Shown here: positions 23,726 through 35,100 of the stretch, in pieces
Layout of the letters: every line of letters begins with the position of its first letter
How positions within the stretch are numbered: the stretch's first letter is position 1
From: Callaeas wilsoni
Lineage: Eukaryota > Chordata > Aves > Passeriformes > Callaeidae
DNA length: 64,000 nucleotides
NCBI GenBank assembly: GCA_013398955.1
Contig: VWPU01019226.1
Span: 1 to 64,000, forward strand
Direction of reading: 5' to 3'
Made by a program: the position numbers and the translations under genes
Notes under the pieces: generated by a model
Databases searched by the model: none
What the model was told of the DNA's origin: nothing
The model's input: only the letters and a program-made list of their open reading frames with translations

Positions 23726-26226
23726 ATTTGCAAAGGGACCTGTTCTGCTCTCAGTTAAAGGGAAGACAGAACATTCTTCTCTGCAATAATATTATCCAAG
23801 GCCTTGGTCTGAGCTTACCCTTTTTTTTTTGAATAACCTATTATTTTGAGCAGTAGCAGTTGGCTAGTCTTAAAACAGAGGTTAATAATCTAATTGTGTT
23901 TTTATATTTCAGGCTAATAAAACTGAAGACTCTGAGTGTGATGAATAATAGAAGAAAACAGGAAATCCTGGGTGAAGTAGTTAAGGACAGATAGTAAAGA
24001 CAAAGATATTTCTATTAGTAAGTACTACTGAGGTGACACATGGTAGCTTATAATTAGTTTTCTGAAGAGTAGACTGAGTCTACTACAGTCAATAAGAAAG
24101 AAAAATAATGACATAAAAAAGAGCATGCTGGCTGTAAACAAATAAAGGTGCATATGAATGAGATGTAAGTAAGATGATTTATTAAAAATTTCTTTGGTAA
24201 ATTTAAGGATCTGTGGTGTCACAGAGAACACTTAGAATTCATATTGGAATTCAGGGTTTCTGGATAGAACTTATCATTTCTGCTAACAAATCGCGGGTTT
24301 ACTTCTATTTATAAAAGAAATAGGTGCATTGTGAAAATGTGTACCCCTGGTTCAGTGGCTTCACACTAATTATTTTTACAGGAACAGGTTTAAAAATTGC
24401 TCGACAATAAAATAATGTAATAAACAAACTGAAATTCTTCCCCAAGACAGCAGAAAGTACTATCTATACATCTGAATAATTCAGAATAGAGTAATATTTT
24501 GTAATGCAAAAGACGTTTAAAAGTGAAATGGAAATTTTAGAGATAACTCAGCTGTTTTTTTCATTGGCTTTAGTGGGTCTGGGATAGATCAAGACAAAAA
24601 TCTCCATGTGAAGGCAACAATGAGCTGATGAAAAAATAGCATAAGTAATTAATAGAAATATGAAGGGTTTTTAATTACAGTAATCCTGTCTTTGAATTTA
24701 GGCCTTTTAAAGACTGTTGAGAATTTTCTGCTTCTATCTGTGGGGAGAATTTGGTCAGATTTCAGCATCAGAGACATTCTTCTCATCATGAAGTCCATAT
24801 TTAGGCACAAATTCAAAGGCCAATGATTTACTTGACAGAAAAATTTATCTCTCTGCAGCTGATGCAATTTGAGTTTCCCATTGGCTCCAAATAGGAGTTG
24901 GAAGAGGCTATGTGTGAGAAGGTAGCCGCTGATCTTTCTAGCAGACTAATTCATCTATGCTGCTTTTTAAATTAATGTTCCCATCACTGCCAGATCAAGA
25001 GTTTCAGTTACTTAACATGCTATCAGACCAAGAGATTTCTTAGCTAGATGTGCTAGAACAAGGCAACTTGGTTTAGGTAGCCTAGGAAAAATCTATGGAT
25101 TTTGTAAAATGGACACAAAACTGTACAAAATAAAATAAACCAAAAATAAAACTAGCCTCAAATCCAGTCTTGGTATAATTGAAACTATCATTTAGTCAGA
25201 TACTAGTCAACATAGATTTCTATTTGCATAGGTAAGCAATTTTAATATGGTAAAACAGGGAAGAGCACTTTACTCTTGCAGTGTGGCAAACTATTTCCTT
25301 CTGTGCTTCCCCCACCCTCACTTCCTTCATTCCTTATGTATAATACTATTCTTTCTGCACTTACACTGTTAATGCTGTTTTCTGGAATAGAAAACATCTC
25401 TCTATTTTGTTGGCTTGAGAAACAATGGAGAACATTTCCAGACATCAGGAAAATTGTATGCTAAACATATTTTGGATCTGAAATGTCCTCAGAACATTTA
25501 TTTCTTATGCAATAATAATGTAAAAATCTTGATGCAAATAGAAACATTAAGTTCTGGAGGAACAAACCAAATGATCATAGATTTTTGGCTGAAGTATTAG
25601 CTTGAAGAATAAGGCCTTTGGCTTAGTGTCCTACTGCTGGAAGGATCCAACTTTTTCAGTGTGTATCAGGCTCTGTAATTTTGGCTTTGGAGATTTCTCC
25701 ACTTCATCACATGAATTAATTTCTCTCAAGCTTCTGTTTCATACAGTGCTGTTCCTATAAATGATTAAGGTGGAGGAGTAAGGTCATCATTCACTGAATT
25801 GCTATGCTTTTGAAGAATGAATTCTCATATAGTATTTTCATTTATATTTCTGTTGAAATAAGTGAAAAAGAATCAGTTTTCCTGAGAAAGGGGATATGCC
25901 ATTTCTTTTTTACAGATATTACAAAATGATATAATTAGTAGATTAAGAAGCAGCCAGTTTTAGGGGTAGTTTGAATGTTCAGATATGTACACTGGCATAG
26001 TGTTAAGCTATCTTGATTTCTACCTCCAAAAGATGAGAGCAATCAGTCCTTAAGAGCTGATGTATAATAAGATATTGTGATTCAGCGGTGTTATGTATTG
26101 TTAATTCAGTTTTGAGAATGTTGTAGACGGTAGATGATAATGTAGATAACACTGTAGGATACATGGCAGGCAGTGGAAGGAGAGAGAGAAAATAAATGGA
26201 AACCAATTGGACTCAGTTTCAGACAA
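23726..26226. other. AT-rich non-coding DNA
   Basis: No gene or clear repeat was recognised. Open frames are at most 72 codons. Confidence 0.6.
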
Positions 26227-26540
26227 GTAAAAGAGGGAATTCTTCATGCAATAGCTAGCTGATGAGAGCAACTCCCTGCCAAAGGATACTGTGAATAATA
26301 AAAATCTACATGGATTCAAGAGGAAAATGGAAAACTTGATGGAATAGAAATTCATTGAAGATTACAAAATGTATAGAAACCATTTCTAACTCATGAAGAG
26401 CTGAAAAGACTCTCAGGTTTTAGGGAGGGACAATGTATATTCTTGTCATGCTCTTATCCATACTCAGGTATTTACCTGTTAGCCCTACCGGAGACTAGAC
26501 TGTGGGCTCAGCAGACTTCTGCTGTTATACAGCAGATAAT
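26227..26540 (+). mobile_element. Ancient CR1-type LINE 3' end (decayed)
   Basis: The stretch GAGCAACTCCCTGCCAAAGG, then TACATGGATTCAAGAGG, TTGATGGAATAGAAATTCATTG and, further on, GGAGACTAGACTGTGGGCTCA follows the 3' end of an old amniote CR1 class. That class reads 'GGAACTCACTGCCACAGGAT...GGATTCAAAAGGGATT...GGAGACAGGATACTGGGCTAGATGG'. It lies in the sense direction. The shared frame traces are gone. The open frame at 26101-26355 on the opposite strand is therefore an artefact within this repeat. Confidence 0.65.
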
Positions 26541-27073
26541 GTTTCTATATTTTAGGAATTGAAGTTTAGTATTTACTAACACAACAAAAAATATTCATGT
26601 ACCATATGTTATATGTGTATAAAATATTCCATCTCTGAAAAATAAATATACACCACAATTATACATAGTCCCTCATTTTTTAAAATGTAATACTCCATTT
26701 CAAAATATTGATCTCCTTGTAACACTGTGTGTCTTCACATGTGCAATAATTAAATTACTAGGAAAGCTTAAACTGAAGGTGTTTAGAAGATTTTCATAGC
26801 AATCTCTATGCTTTGCAGTGGCTTCATTTGCCCACAGTGAGCAATCAGACTTCTCTGAATACCAGATATCTTCCCTGGAGCATTTAAAATAGAAGCATAA
26901 GAGAATTTTGGTGGCACTACAAATGTTTTTTTAAAGAAAAACGTTTTTCCAGCCTAAACAGAAATACGTATGGATAAGTCCCTTTACAGTGAAAATCAGT
27001 GCAGGCAGAAAGATCTACTCATACAGATTAAATTGTGGCACTGCATTCCAAATATGCTTGGCAGTAAGATATC
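26541..27073. other. AT-rich non-coding DNA
   Basis: No feature was recognised between the CR1 relic and the GTAT microsatellite. Confidence 0.6.
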
Positions 27074-27114
27074 TGTGTATGTATGTATGTATGTATGTAT
27101 GTGTCTATCTATCT
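27074..27114 (+). repeat. (GTAT)n microsatellite followed by (CTAT)n
   Basis: About six GTAT units are followed by GTGTCTATCTATCT. The tyrosine, valine and cysteine-rich or histidine-rich open frames that cross it on both strands are microsatellite translations. Confidence 0.9.
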
Positions 27115-27382
27115 CCAAATATATTCCAAATATTCCCTGCCAGCTCCATGAACAACACACTGGAGGTTTTCCAAACAGAAAACATGTGGTCAGTGATATA
27201 TTATTTTGGATGCCTTTCTGATGGCATCCCATAAACCCTTTAGCAACTTTTCAGTCTTGGTATGAAAAACAGTGCCATGCATTATGGAGTGAGGACTCAT
27301 TGATTTATGAGCGTTTCAAAGGACCAATTCATTTGGTTCACTTGGTATATGCAAGAACAAATTCTAGAAAAGCTCATGTGTC

Positions 27383-27399
27383 TTTTTTTTTTTTTTTTT
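27383..27399 (+). repeat. T17 homopolymer
   Basis: Seventeen consecutive T follow TGTGTC. No repeat body was recognised next to it. Confidence 0.9.
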
Positions 27400-30300
27400 G
27401 CTGATACATTGAAAAATTGAGTTTTAATACTTGAAACTTACAAGAAAACATATGTTGACTTTAATTTTTTTCTGAAACCTGGTCCAAACATCTTGAAATC
27501 AATGAGAACTTTGATTTGATCTTAGCTGGTCTTGGAGCAATCAGGCCATATTACCTCAAGACTTTATATTTAACTCTGTACTTTAGTATTAGATTGATCT
27601 CTTTTAATATAAATTTTATTTTAATGCTTATTCTGCATTCTGCATGTTTAAATTGATTTCTTTTATTCTCTTTTCAATTATTCATGTCTAACGTCTCTTA
27701 GGATTCTGCTGTTTCACAACTTTAATTCCTCTATTTCTGATTTATTCTCTTCTTGTAAATAGGCAATTCTGTTTTCTCTTTGTAATACCCTGTTTTTTCT
27801 ACACCATGTGTAGAAACATTTGTGGAATACTGAAGTCGTTTCACTGTAGTATTTATGCTTGAGGAATCATGTAGCAGTAAAGTAAATGATTGAGTGGAGG
27901 TCATGTCTTTACTCTTTCCTTTTCTAAAGCAGTATCCAGTGGGTGTGATTAACAGTGACTTTTTGTTCAGCATCTGTATTTAATCAACAGTTATTTCCCC
28001 ATTTCCTAGACTGGTTAGTATAACCCTTCACCACTTTATCTCTCTTCTCTGCCAACCAGTCAATAAAAGGTGGTTTTCTAGCTTTCTCCTCTGTTTTTGT
28101 GGCCAGCCTTGATAAAACTTAAGTATCTAATTTTCTGTAAAGAAGTGATAACATAAGTAAAGTAAATGACTAAACAAAACTTTTCAACTCTTTCTGGAAG
28201 TTTTGTGCAGTATGATGCACTAGTGGCTCAGCAACACAGAGTAGGTTGAAAACATTTAATAATTACCTAAATTTAAGTTCCGGTATTAATTTAAGTTTAC
28301 TGTAATTATAATTGCAAAAGAGGCAGTGTTTTCATGGCTTTTGGCATATCATTGACATTATCATGTATCAAGACTTATGAATTTGCCTTAGGGCATTCTC
28401 AGCCCTGAATGTCCTCCTCCCTACCTGGGGCAAAAGTAGTCAAACTCATCCTCCATGTAAGCAGTGGATCAAAACTTCTACAAATATCCATAGGAAATCA
28501 CAGAAGAAACAGAAATATATCTTTTGAAATTATCTCTTGCAGGAATAATTAGCATTTGACAATTAATAAATTAAAATTTAATTCCCTGTTACTTTCCTTG
28601 GAGCTAATCTCACATGAGTTCTTTAGTTATATCCTGTTGCCCTCCTGCTCCCCATGTCTCTACTTGCCATCATGCCCAAATACTATGGAAGGACTTTTAT
28701 CCTATGTGTAAGACTTATCATCACCACAAGGATCAAGCTGGCTTGGCCCATTTGACTATTTACAAAAACTGCACATGAGAAATAATGAGTAAAAAACTTA
28801 GCAATTTTTCCTTCCTGTACGTGAGAGGTTCGTGAGACACTGTGGAGATTGATAACACAATGAAACTAATGGCCTGTTCACTCCAGGTCATGGGAACTGT
28901 GGAATATGCCAAGAAATTAGTAAAATATGGAAAAAAATGTTTAAGAAGTATTCAGGTTAAGAGTTTGGAATCTTGTATCAAATGTCATGATTTTAATATG
29001 TCATAGAACTGTCTTCTGTCCATGCAAGTGAAGGATATTAAAATGTTCTCTATGGGGACTAAAATCTATCTCTAAGAACTTGAAATCTGAATTGCCTTAG
29101 AGCTTAAACCCTTGAGGAAGACTACTCTTGAAGTGTAATGGCAATATAAGGTAAGCCATAAACTACAATGGAGAAAAAATAATTTTGAAAGGATTTTTTC
29201 ACTCTGCAATATATTGCACAAGTACAGGCAGTAAGGTAGCTGTCATCCCTTAGAACTCTGCAACAAAATTGCTTGATAATGATATTCAGCTCCAAAATCT
29301 TTGTTTCTCTCATAAGAGCTTAAAGAGAGAAAAAGGACTGTAGTTCCTGGGTTGTGAAATAAATTTTAAGTCTTTATCTTTAATGAGATAGTGTTACACA
29401 TTACCCCAATTTTCCTTTCACTGAACTTCAAGGCACAGCTCAATGCTACCATATATGTCATTAAGGAATGTCTGGAGGCTGTTTTTTAAGAGTGGGAGGA
29501 CAGAGCTATGTGTGGTGGTTTCTTTTTATTAATATATGCTTTTCTTATCTGTTTGGACGTCGATTACATCATAAAAGTGGCTCAAATTAAAGATATTCTG
29601 CTACCTTGTGGCTGTAGCTTGAAATATCATGTCTTCAGTGGTTTAATTTATAAAATTGTCCATTATAATGATACACGTACCATTTGTTAAACTGCGTCCT
29701 GAATACTGTGCTTGATTTTAGACTCCTCCCCAGAATAAGAGATAACTCTCTTCTGCTAAAGGCTGCGTGTCAGACATGGTAAATTCTTATTTTCCTTACC
29801 CTTCTTCAATTCCACATAGCATAGAAACAGAGCATGGAGGGGAAATTTGCACTGCAGCAGTTCTTCATATTTCAAAATTAGTGAGAGCGCTCCAAGGTCA
29901 ATGGAAAATGTCATACATAATCCTAGAGAACTTCAGTCTGTGACAGCTGCAATATTTAAATAAGACAGAACTCTATTGTTTCAGGATCAGAACTTTATGA
30001 CCTGAGTGTTGCAGAGATCTCACCTTAGATGCCATTTTTAAACTCTTCATACATATCCTTCTTCTGAATATTATTTTTGTGTGCATAGCATTGGATAAAA
30101 ATATGACAAGCTTAAGTGTGTGCATTAGATATGAAAGTTATGTATTCCAAAAGAGCAGACTAAATGGCTTTTCTTGGGAAGCATATCTCAAATCATAGAT
30201 TAAAATTTTGCCACTATGAAAGAAAGAACTAGAGAATGCCCTCATCATACATCATGATTTTCCCACACATCATCTTCTAAGCAGCTGAATAGCAATCGCA

Positions 30301-31214
30301 TTCAGCTGTTTCTTCATAGGTAGAATCATCTTTACATGGCTAAGTGAAAGCTATTTTCTTTTTATGTGCCTTTATTTTAATTACTCATGCAGTCTGCCAT
30401 GAAAACTGTGCTTATTTATTATAACATCTTTGTGACTCTCTGGTGATTGGAGAATTCTCTTTGGGTTTCTTTACTATTCATCTGTGTAAGCTGAAGTCAA
30501 TTTAGATCAGAAGTTTTCCACATGGAGGTGTTTTGATTGTAATTGTACTTTGATGCAAAGGCTACATTCATGTCAGACTTCTTACTCTGTAGGTCATACA
30601 CCTTAGAATTTGAAATTACTACCCAATTTCAACCACACTTAGAAGCTGAAGGAAGTCTTAACAAGAAGAATGTTCCTATGGATTTTACACATACAGCAGT
30701 TGGGTGAGGGAGTGGAACCCAAGTATTTTGCCCCTGTAAAAAAATGTGAGCAGAACTCAATTTCTACACATTTTATCTGGCAGCAGATGGCTGCTGGCCA
30801 TGCTGCAGACAGCCGAAACACTGCCGATTCTTTTCCTAGTGAGGATAGGAAAGATACGTGTTGAATGATACAAGTGAAAAAAAGAAATACAAATTCTTCT
30901 GAAGCAAAGCTTCACTGATTCTGTTTACCACAAAGCCACTTTAATTGTTGAGGTTTCATTCTTAACCTATAGTCAGCAATTAAGTGATTAGCTGCAGTTT
31001 ATCTTTGACATCTATCACATTGGACTAATGTTATAATGTTGGATTGTGATACAGTTGATATTATTTCTGCTGACCTTACATGTGACTAGACCAGGCTGGC
31101 AGCTGTGCAAATTGCTTTTGAGGATGCTGTATCTATATTGTAGCCAAATTTCCTCGATATGACTTAAGCTCTATTGTGTTTCCAGTATTTCTCACCACAC
31201 TGTGCCTTAGCTCT
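27400..31214. other. Unique-looking AT-rich non-coding DNA
   Basis: No gene, exon or interspersed repeat was recognised in this 3.8-kb stretch. Open frames are at most 80 codons and none shows a family motif. Confidence 0.6.
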
Positions 31215-31668
31215 TAAAATATGCAGTTGTAGAAAAATTTAGGTGAAAGGGACCTCTGTGGGTCTTCTACTGCAGCCTCTTAGTGCATAATTCACATCAT
31301 GCACTCAGTGTATGATTCAATGTCCAGCTGAGTTTTGCAATTCCTAAGAATGGAAATTCCACACCCTTTCCAAGCAATCTCTTCCAGTCCTTCAGCACTA
31401 TCATGTAGAACAATTTGTTAAATATTTGATTACAATTTCCTTTGTTGCACCTTGTGACCCTTATATTTTCCCCTTATGCATCTCTCAGATGAGAAGGCCA
31501 GAATGCACCTTCCAGTAGGGGAATCAGCAATCAGGTCCCCTCTTCTTCAGGCACACATGCACAGAGTCCCCTCTGATACTCTTAACAGCAGGTTCTCCAG
31601 TCCTTGATCATCTTAGTGGCTCGTCCTCTTCTAGATTCTCTCAGATTTATCACTATCACTTTTTTAAA
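31215..31668 (-). mobile_element. Older CR1 copy, left part
   Basis: This antisense CR1 3' region includes GTGAAAGGGACCTCTGTGGG, then GGAAATTCCACACCCTTTCC, a TTCCTTTGTTGCACCTTGTG block and, near 31600, TCTCCAGTCCTTGATCATCT. The order matches an older CR1 subfamily ('GACCTCTGGAGGTCATCTGGTCC...GAGATTCCACAACCTCTC...'). Divergence from the remembered consensus is high. The copy is interrupted at 31669 by a younger CR1 and resumes after it. Confidence 0.75.
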
Positions 31669-31909
31669 ATCATAGAATCATAGAATGGTTTGGGTTGAAA
31701 GGGGCCTTAAAGAACATCTAGTTCCAACTCCCTGTTGTGTGTAAGGGGCATAGACTTGCTTGCTCAGAGCCGCAAACAACCTGGCCTTAAACCCTTCCAG
31801 GGATGAGGCATGCACAACTCCCCTGTTCCGCTGCATCACCACCCTGACAGTAAACACTTTTTTCCCTAATATCTCATATAAATCAACTCCCTTTCAGTCG
31901 GAAGCCATT
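31669..31909 (-). mobile_element. Younger CR1 3' end inserted in the older CR1
   Basis: It begins with the typical antisense CR1 tail AATCATAGAATCATAGAATG and continues GGTTTGGGTTGAAAGGGGCC, CTTAAACCCTTCCAGGGATG and TCCCTAATATCTCATATAAA. It stops within the GAAGCCATT block of the 3' untranslated region. It is thus a heavily 5'-truncated copy of about 240 bp, as most CR1 insertions are. It is less diverged than the CR1 on either side of it. Confidence 0.85.
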
Positions 31910-32110
31910 GAAGGCTGGCTGTCTAAAACTAAACCCAATATTCCACATGCAGCATTACTAGTTTCTAGTACTGCAGTCTCATTGTTTGCATCAGTTTGTT
32001 GGTCACGCTGTTGTTAATACAGCTCAAAATATGTTTCATTTTCATACTGCAGTGGTACACTCCTCACTCACTTTTGACTATGGTGAACGTCCCTCATTCA
32101 CAGTTTAATT
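31910..32110 (-). mobile_element. Older CR1 copy, right part
   Basis: After the younger insertion, GTCTAAAACTAAACCCAATA, TTCCACATGCAGCATTACTAG and TTGGTCACGCTGTTGTTAATA continue the antisense order of the older CR1, where the consensus has 'AAAACTGAACACAGTACTCCAGGTG' and 'GGCCACGCTGTTCCTGATACAG'. The right edge is unclear because similarity fades. Confidence 0.65.
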
Positions 32111-35100
32111 GTTATGAGGCACAATTTTTAGTAAGCACTGAACAGCTTTCTCAAAGACAGAATCCTCTTTATTCTTTCCCCCTCAAACTAAAGCAAAAAA
32201 ACCCCAATTTGAAGCACTAACCTAAGCTGCTAATCACTTCTAGGTGTTTTGACCTGTGTACTTACAGGGTAGTGCAGAATTGAAGATACTATTGCTGCTG
32301 CTCTTCTTGTGTCTAGTCTCCCTTTTTACAGTCTGCATCCCATAATTATAGCATTTATTCATCTGAGGCTGACAGGCTCTGACTTCAGTCTTGTGCTCCC
32401 TCATAATTTGACACTGCTTTGGGGGACTAGTTTATGAGCAAACTTGCAGAAAACTGCATTCACCTGAGGAGTAGCAATTCCTGTGTTAGGAACCTCAGGT
32501 AAGAACTTCTGTTGAGACATTTTACCAGCAGGCTTGTTAGTGAACAGAGTCCTGCTTACTGTTTGTTTCCATCTTTGAAATGCACTTTGTGCGTCTTCTG
32601 CTTTGAAATGTTACGTCTGTTAATCAATCAGCTTGCTCTCAAGGCCAATTTCACCTGCTGTAAAATACTGTTGACCTGCAGAGGGGTTCACTATGTTTTG
32701 TCCTTTCTACTATGGTAAGACATAGCCTCTTGCTACATGGGTGGATCACGTATTTCCTAGAAATCTCCTTTCTAGTTCTGTAGGCTAGGCCTTGGTCTCA
32801 TTTCAATCACATGGATATAAAAGGTGAGCAAAACCCATCATTTTTATGAGTTTGAGCCTTAACGTTCCTTAAATCTTCTCAGTCTATATATTTACTTGTT
32901 TTATGTGAATCAGAATATTTAAAAGGTGTTCAAGATTCTCGGAAAAGTTTTCTCCTTGCGTATTTTTTTCTTATTAAGATGATAATATCTCACTCATAAT
33001 GTCTGTCATCCATTTCAACTTTACAACCACATTTCCAGATGAATTTCCACTGAGAACTTTATTTTCTGAAACTGCATGTTCGGTGTTTTCCAGTAATTCG
33101 TTATGGCCAACCATTAAAGGAAGTATCTCAGTGTCAGTGTCTTCCAAACACCTCAGGAGTACTCTCATGTTGGTGTCGGCATTAGCACATACCATAAATT
33201 AAGTCTACTTTGAGATTCTAATCAAGGGTCAGGATGCATACTGTCTTAGGATTTGTATGCGTGCAGGGAAATGATAGAGAAAGCAAGTTTATTCAGCAGT
33301 GGTTTGTGTAAGTGAGCAGGTACCTAACACAAGAACCATATAGGACCTCTAATGAGGCATAGCAGCCACATGCTCTTCATTTCAGCTTTATCTACGTACC
33401 TAATAAATCAAGAAGAAAAATCTTTTGGAAGACCTAGGAAAAGTGAGACTTGCCTCTTCTTCTGAGGTCCATAGAGGTACAGAGAGGAGGGTTGTATCTA
33501 TTGCATCCAGATATCCTGAATTAAGTGCTTGTTACTCCTCCATTACGTATCCTTAAATTCCAGCAGGACCTACTGCCCACTAGCCTGTGGACTTCCATCA
33601 TACCTGCAGTCATATTTTGAATTCACAGTATCACAAAAGTGGATTTCATCCTTTCAACTTCCTGCAATTAGGAATTTGCTACCGTTATTAACCTGTTGTG
33701 GCTGAATGAAAAAATTTCCACATCCTTCCTTCTCTGAATATAACACTGGTAATTCTAAGACCCAAATTTGATTAGAGCATAAAAGAAAAATGACTTTTCA
33801 AGGGAATTAATATTTATAAACTGTCTACATGAAACTGTTTTTCCATTTTTACTCAGACATCTGCATTTTCTTCAGCAGCCACAAGATGGGAGTATTGACC
33901 CTTAAAGCTCTCATTTTGTTCTTTGCTTTTCTTCTTTACTCTTGTGCTGTGCCAGGCAGAGACTTAGAGGATGTGTTTTGTTCCTTCCTGAAAAAGTTCT
34001 CTGCAATGAACTAAACTGGACAGAATTTCTGGGGTGTTTAAAGAATGTTAGTCAGTCTCATTCCCAACATTAATCCAGGAGGTAAATGTCACGTGTACAT
34101 TAAAAGAATTTCTTGTGACTAAGCATCACATTTATCTGATACAAGTTTCAGAGTGGTTCTTTTTCAGTTCTGCACTGATCTTCCACTTTTTCAGATAATG
34201 GGTTCCCTTTAGTCCTCTGACAATGCTGTAAGGATAAGTGGAGCATCAGATCAAAACACTTCTTGCTGCATTTACAGGTCACCATCTGCAAGTCAGAGAA
34301 AACACAGCTTATGTGACAAAATGACTGACTCTGAGTAATTTTGGGAATGAGAGTTTACATTAAGAAAATATTAAGGACAAGAAAATCCCAGTTAAATGTT
34401 ATTATATGGGCAACTGAACAACTACTTGTTCTGCCTTTAGGCTTATTTTTGAAAGGTTTGAGCAGGCAGAGCTGTCCTCCTATATGTCATGTGGCCCATA
34501 GCACCTATGCAGGCACTAAAAAAAAAATGGACTAATTCAAAAGTTTCTGAGCATTGAGGAAGTTCAGATTTGAACCTTCTTGGCTACCTGTGGCCAAAGC
34601 ATTCAAAACTTTATCTGCACATAATGTGACCCATGCCCTTCTTACATCTGAAACATAGCATCATCCAAGACGCCCTTTATTGTTTCTTCAGTTTTTCATT
34701 GTCACCTCAGTCTTCCCCTTCTCTGTCAGAGATGCTTCCCTCCTTAAAGAGGGAAGTATTTTACAAAGGAATGTGTAGGAGGTAGTTAGATACCTTATTA
34801 CCTGTTAGAGGAGCTTGTATATGTATTCAAAAATCTGTGAACAGCCTTGAAAAAATGTGAAGTTTGAGCAGTTGTCCTTATGGTGATCCACCTGGTACAA
34901 AGAAGAGAGAAAATGACTTAGACAGTACATGCTGGGTGCAGGTATTAAAACAAATGTAATCAGACAAAATATAATTTTTGGTTTTGTTAATTAGATGCAT
35001 GCTATAAATGAGTAATATTCTAATATATTTTCCAAAGAATTTGACTCCTATTGAAATAATTAAAAGAAAATGTAGGGTTTTTTTCAGAAGCCACTGAGAA

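Noticed and set aside
26970..27234. Overlapping open frames on both strands near 27.1 kb
   Set aside because: They cross the (GTAT)n microsatellite, where stops are absent in several frames. No protein family is recognised.
31760..32017. 85-codon plus-strand open frame
   Set aside because: It is the antisense of CR1 sequence in the nested CR1 pair.
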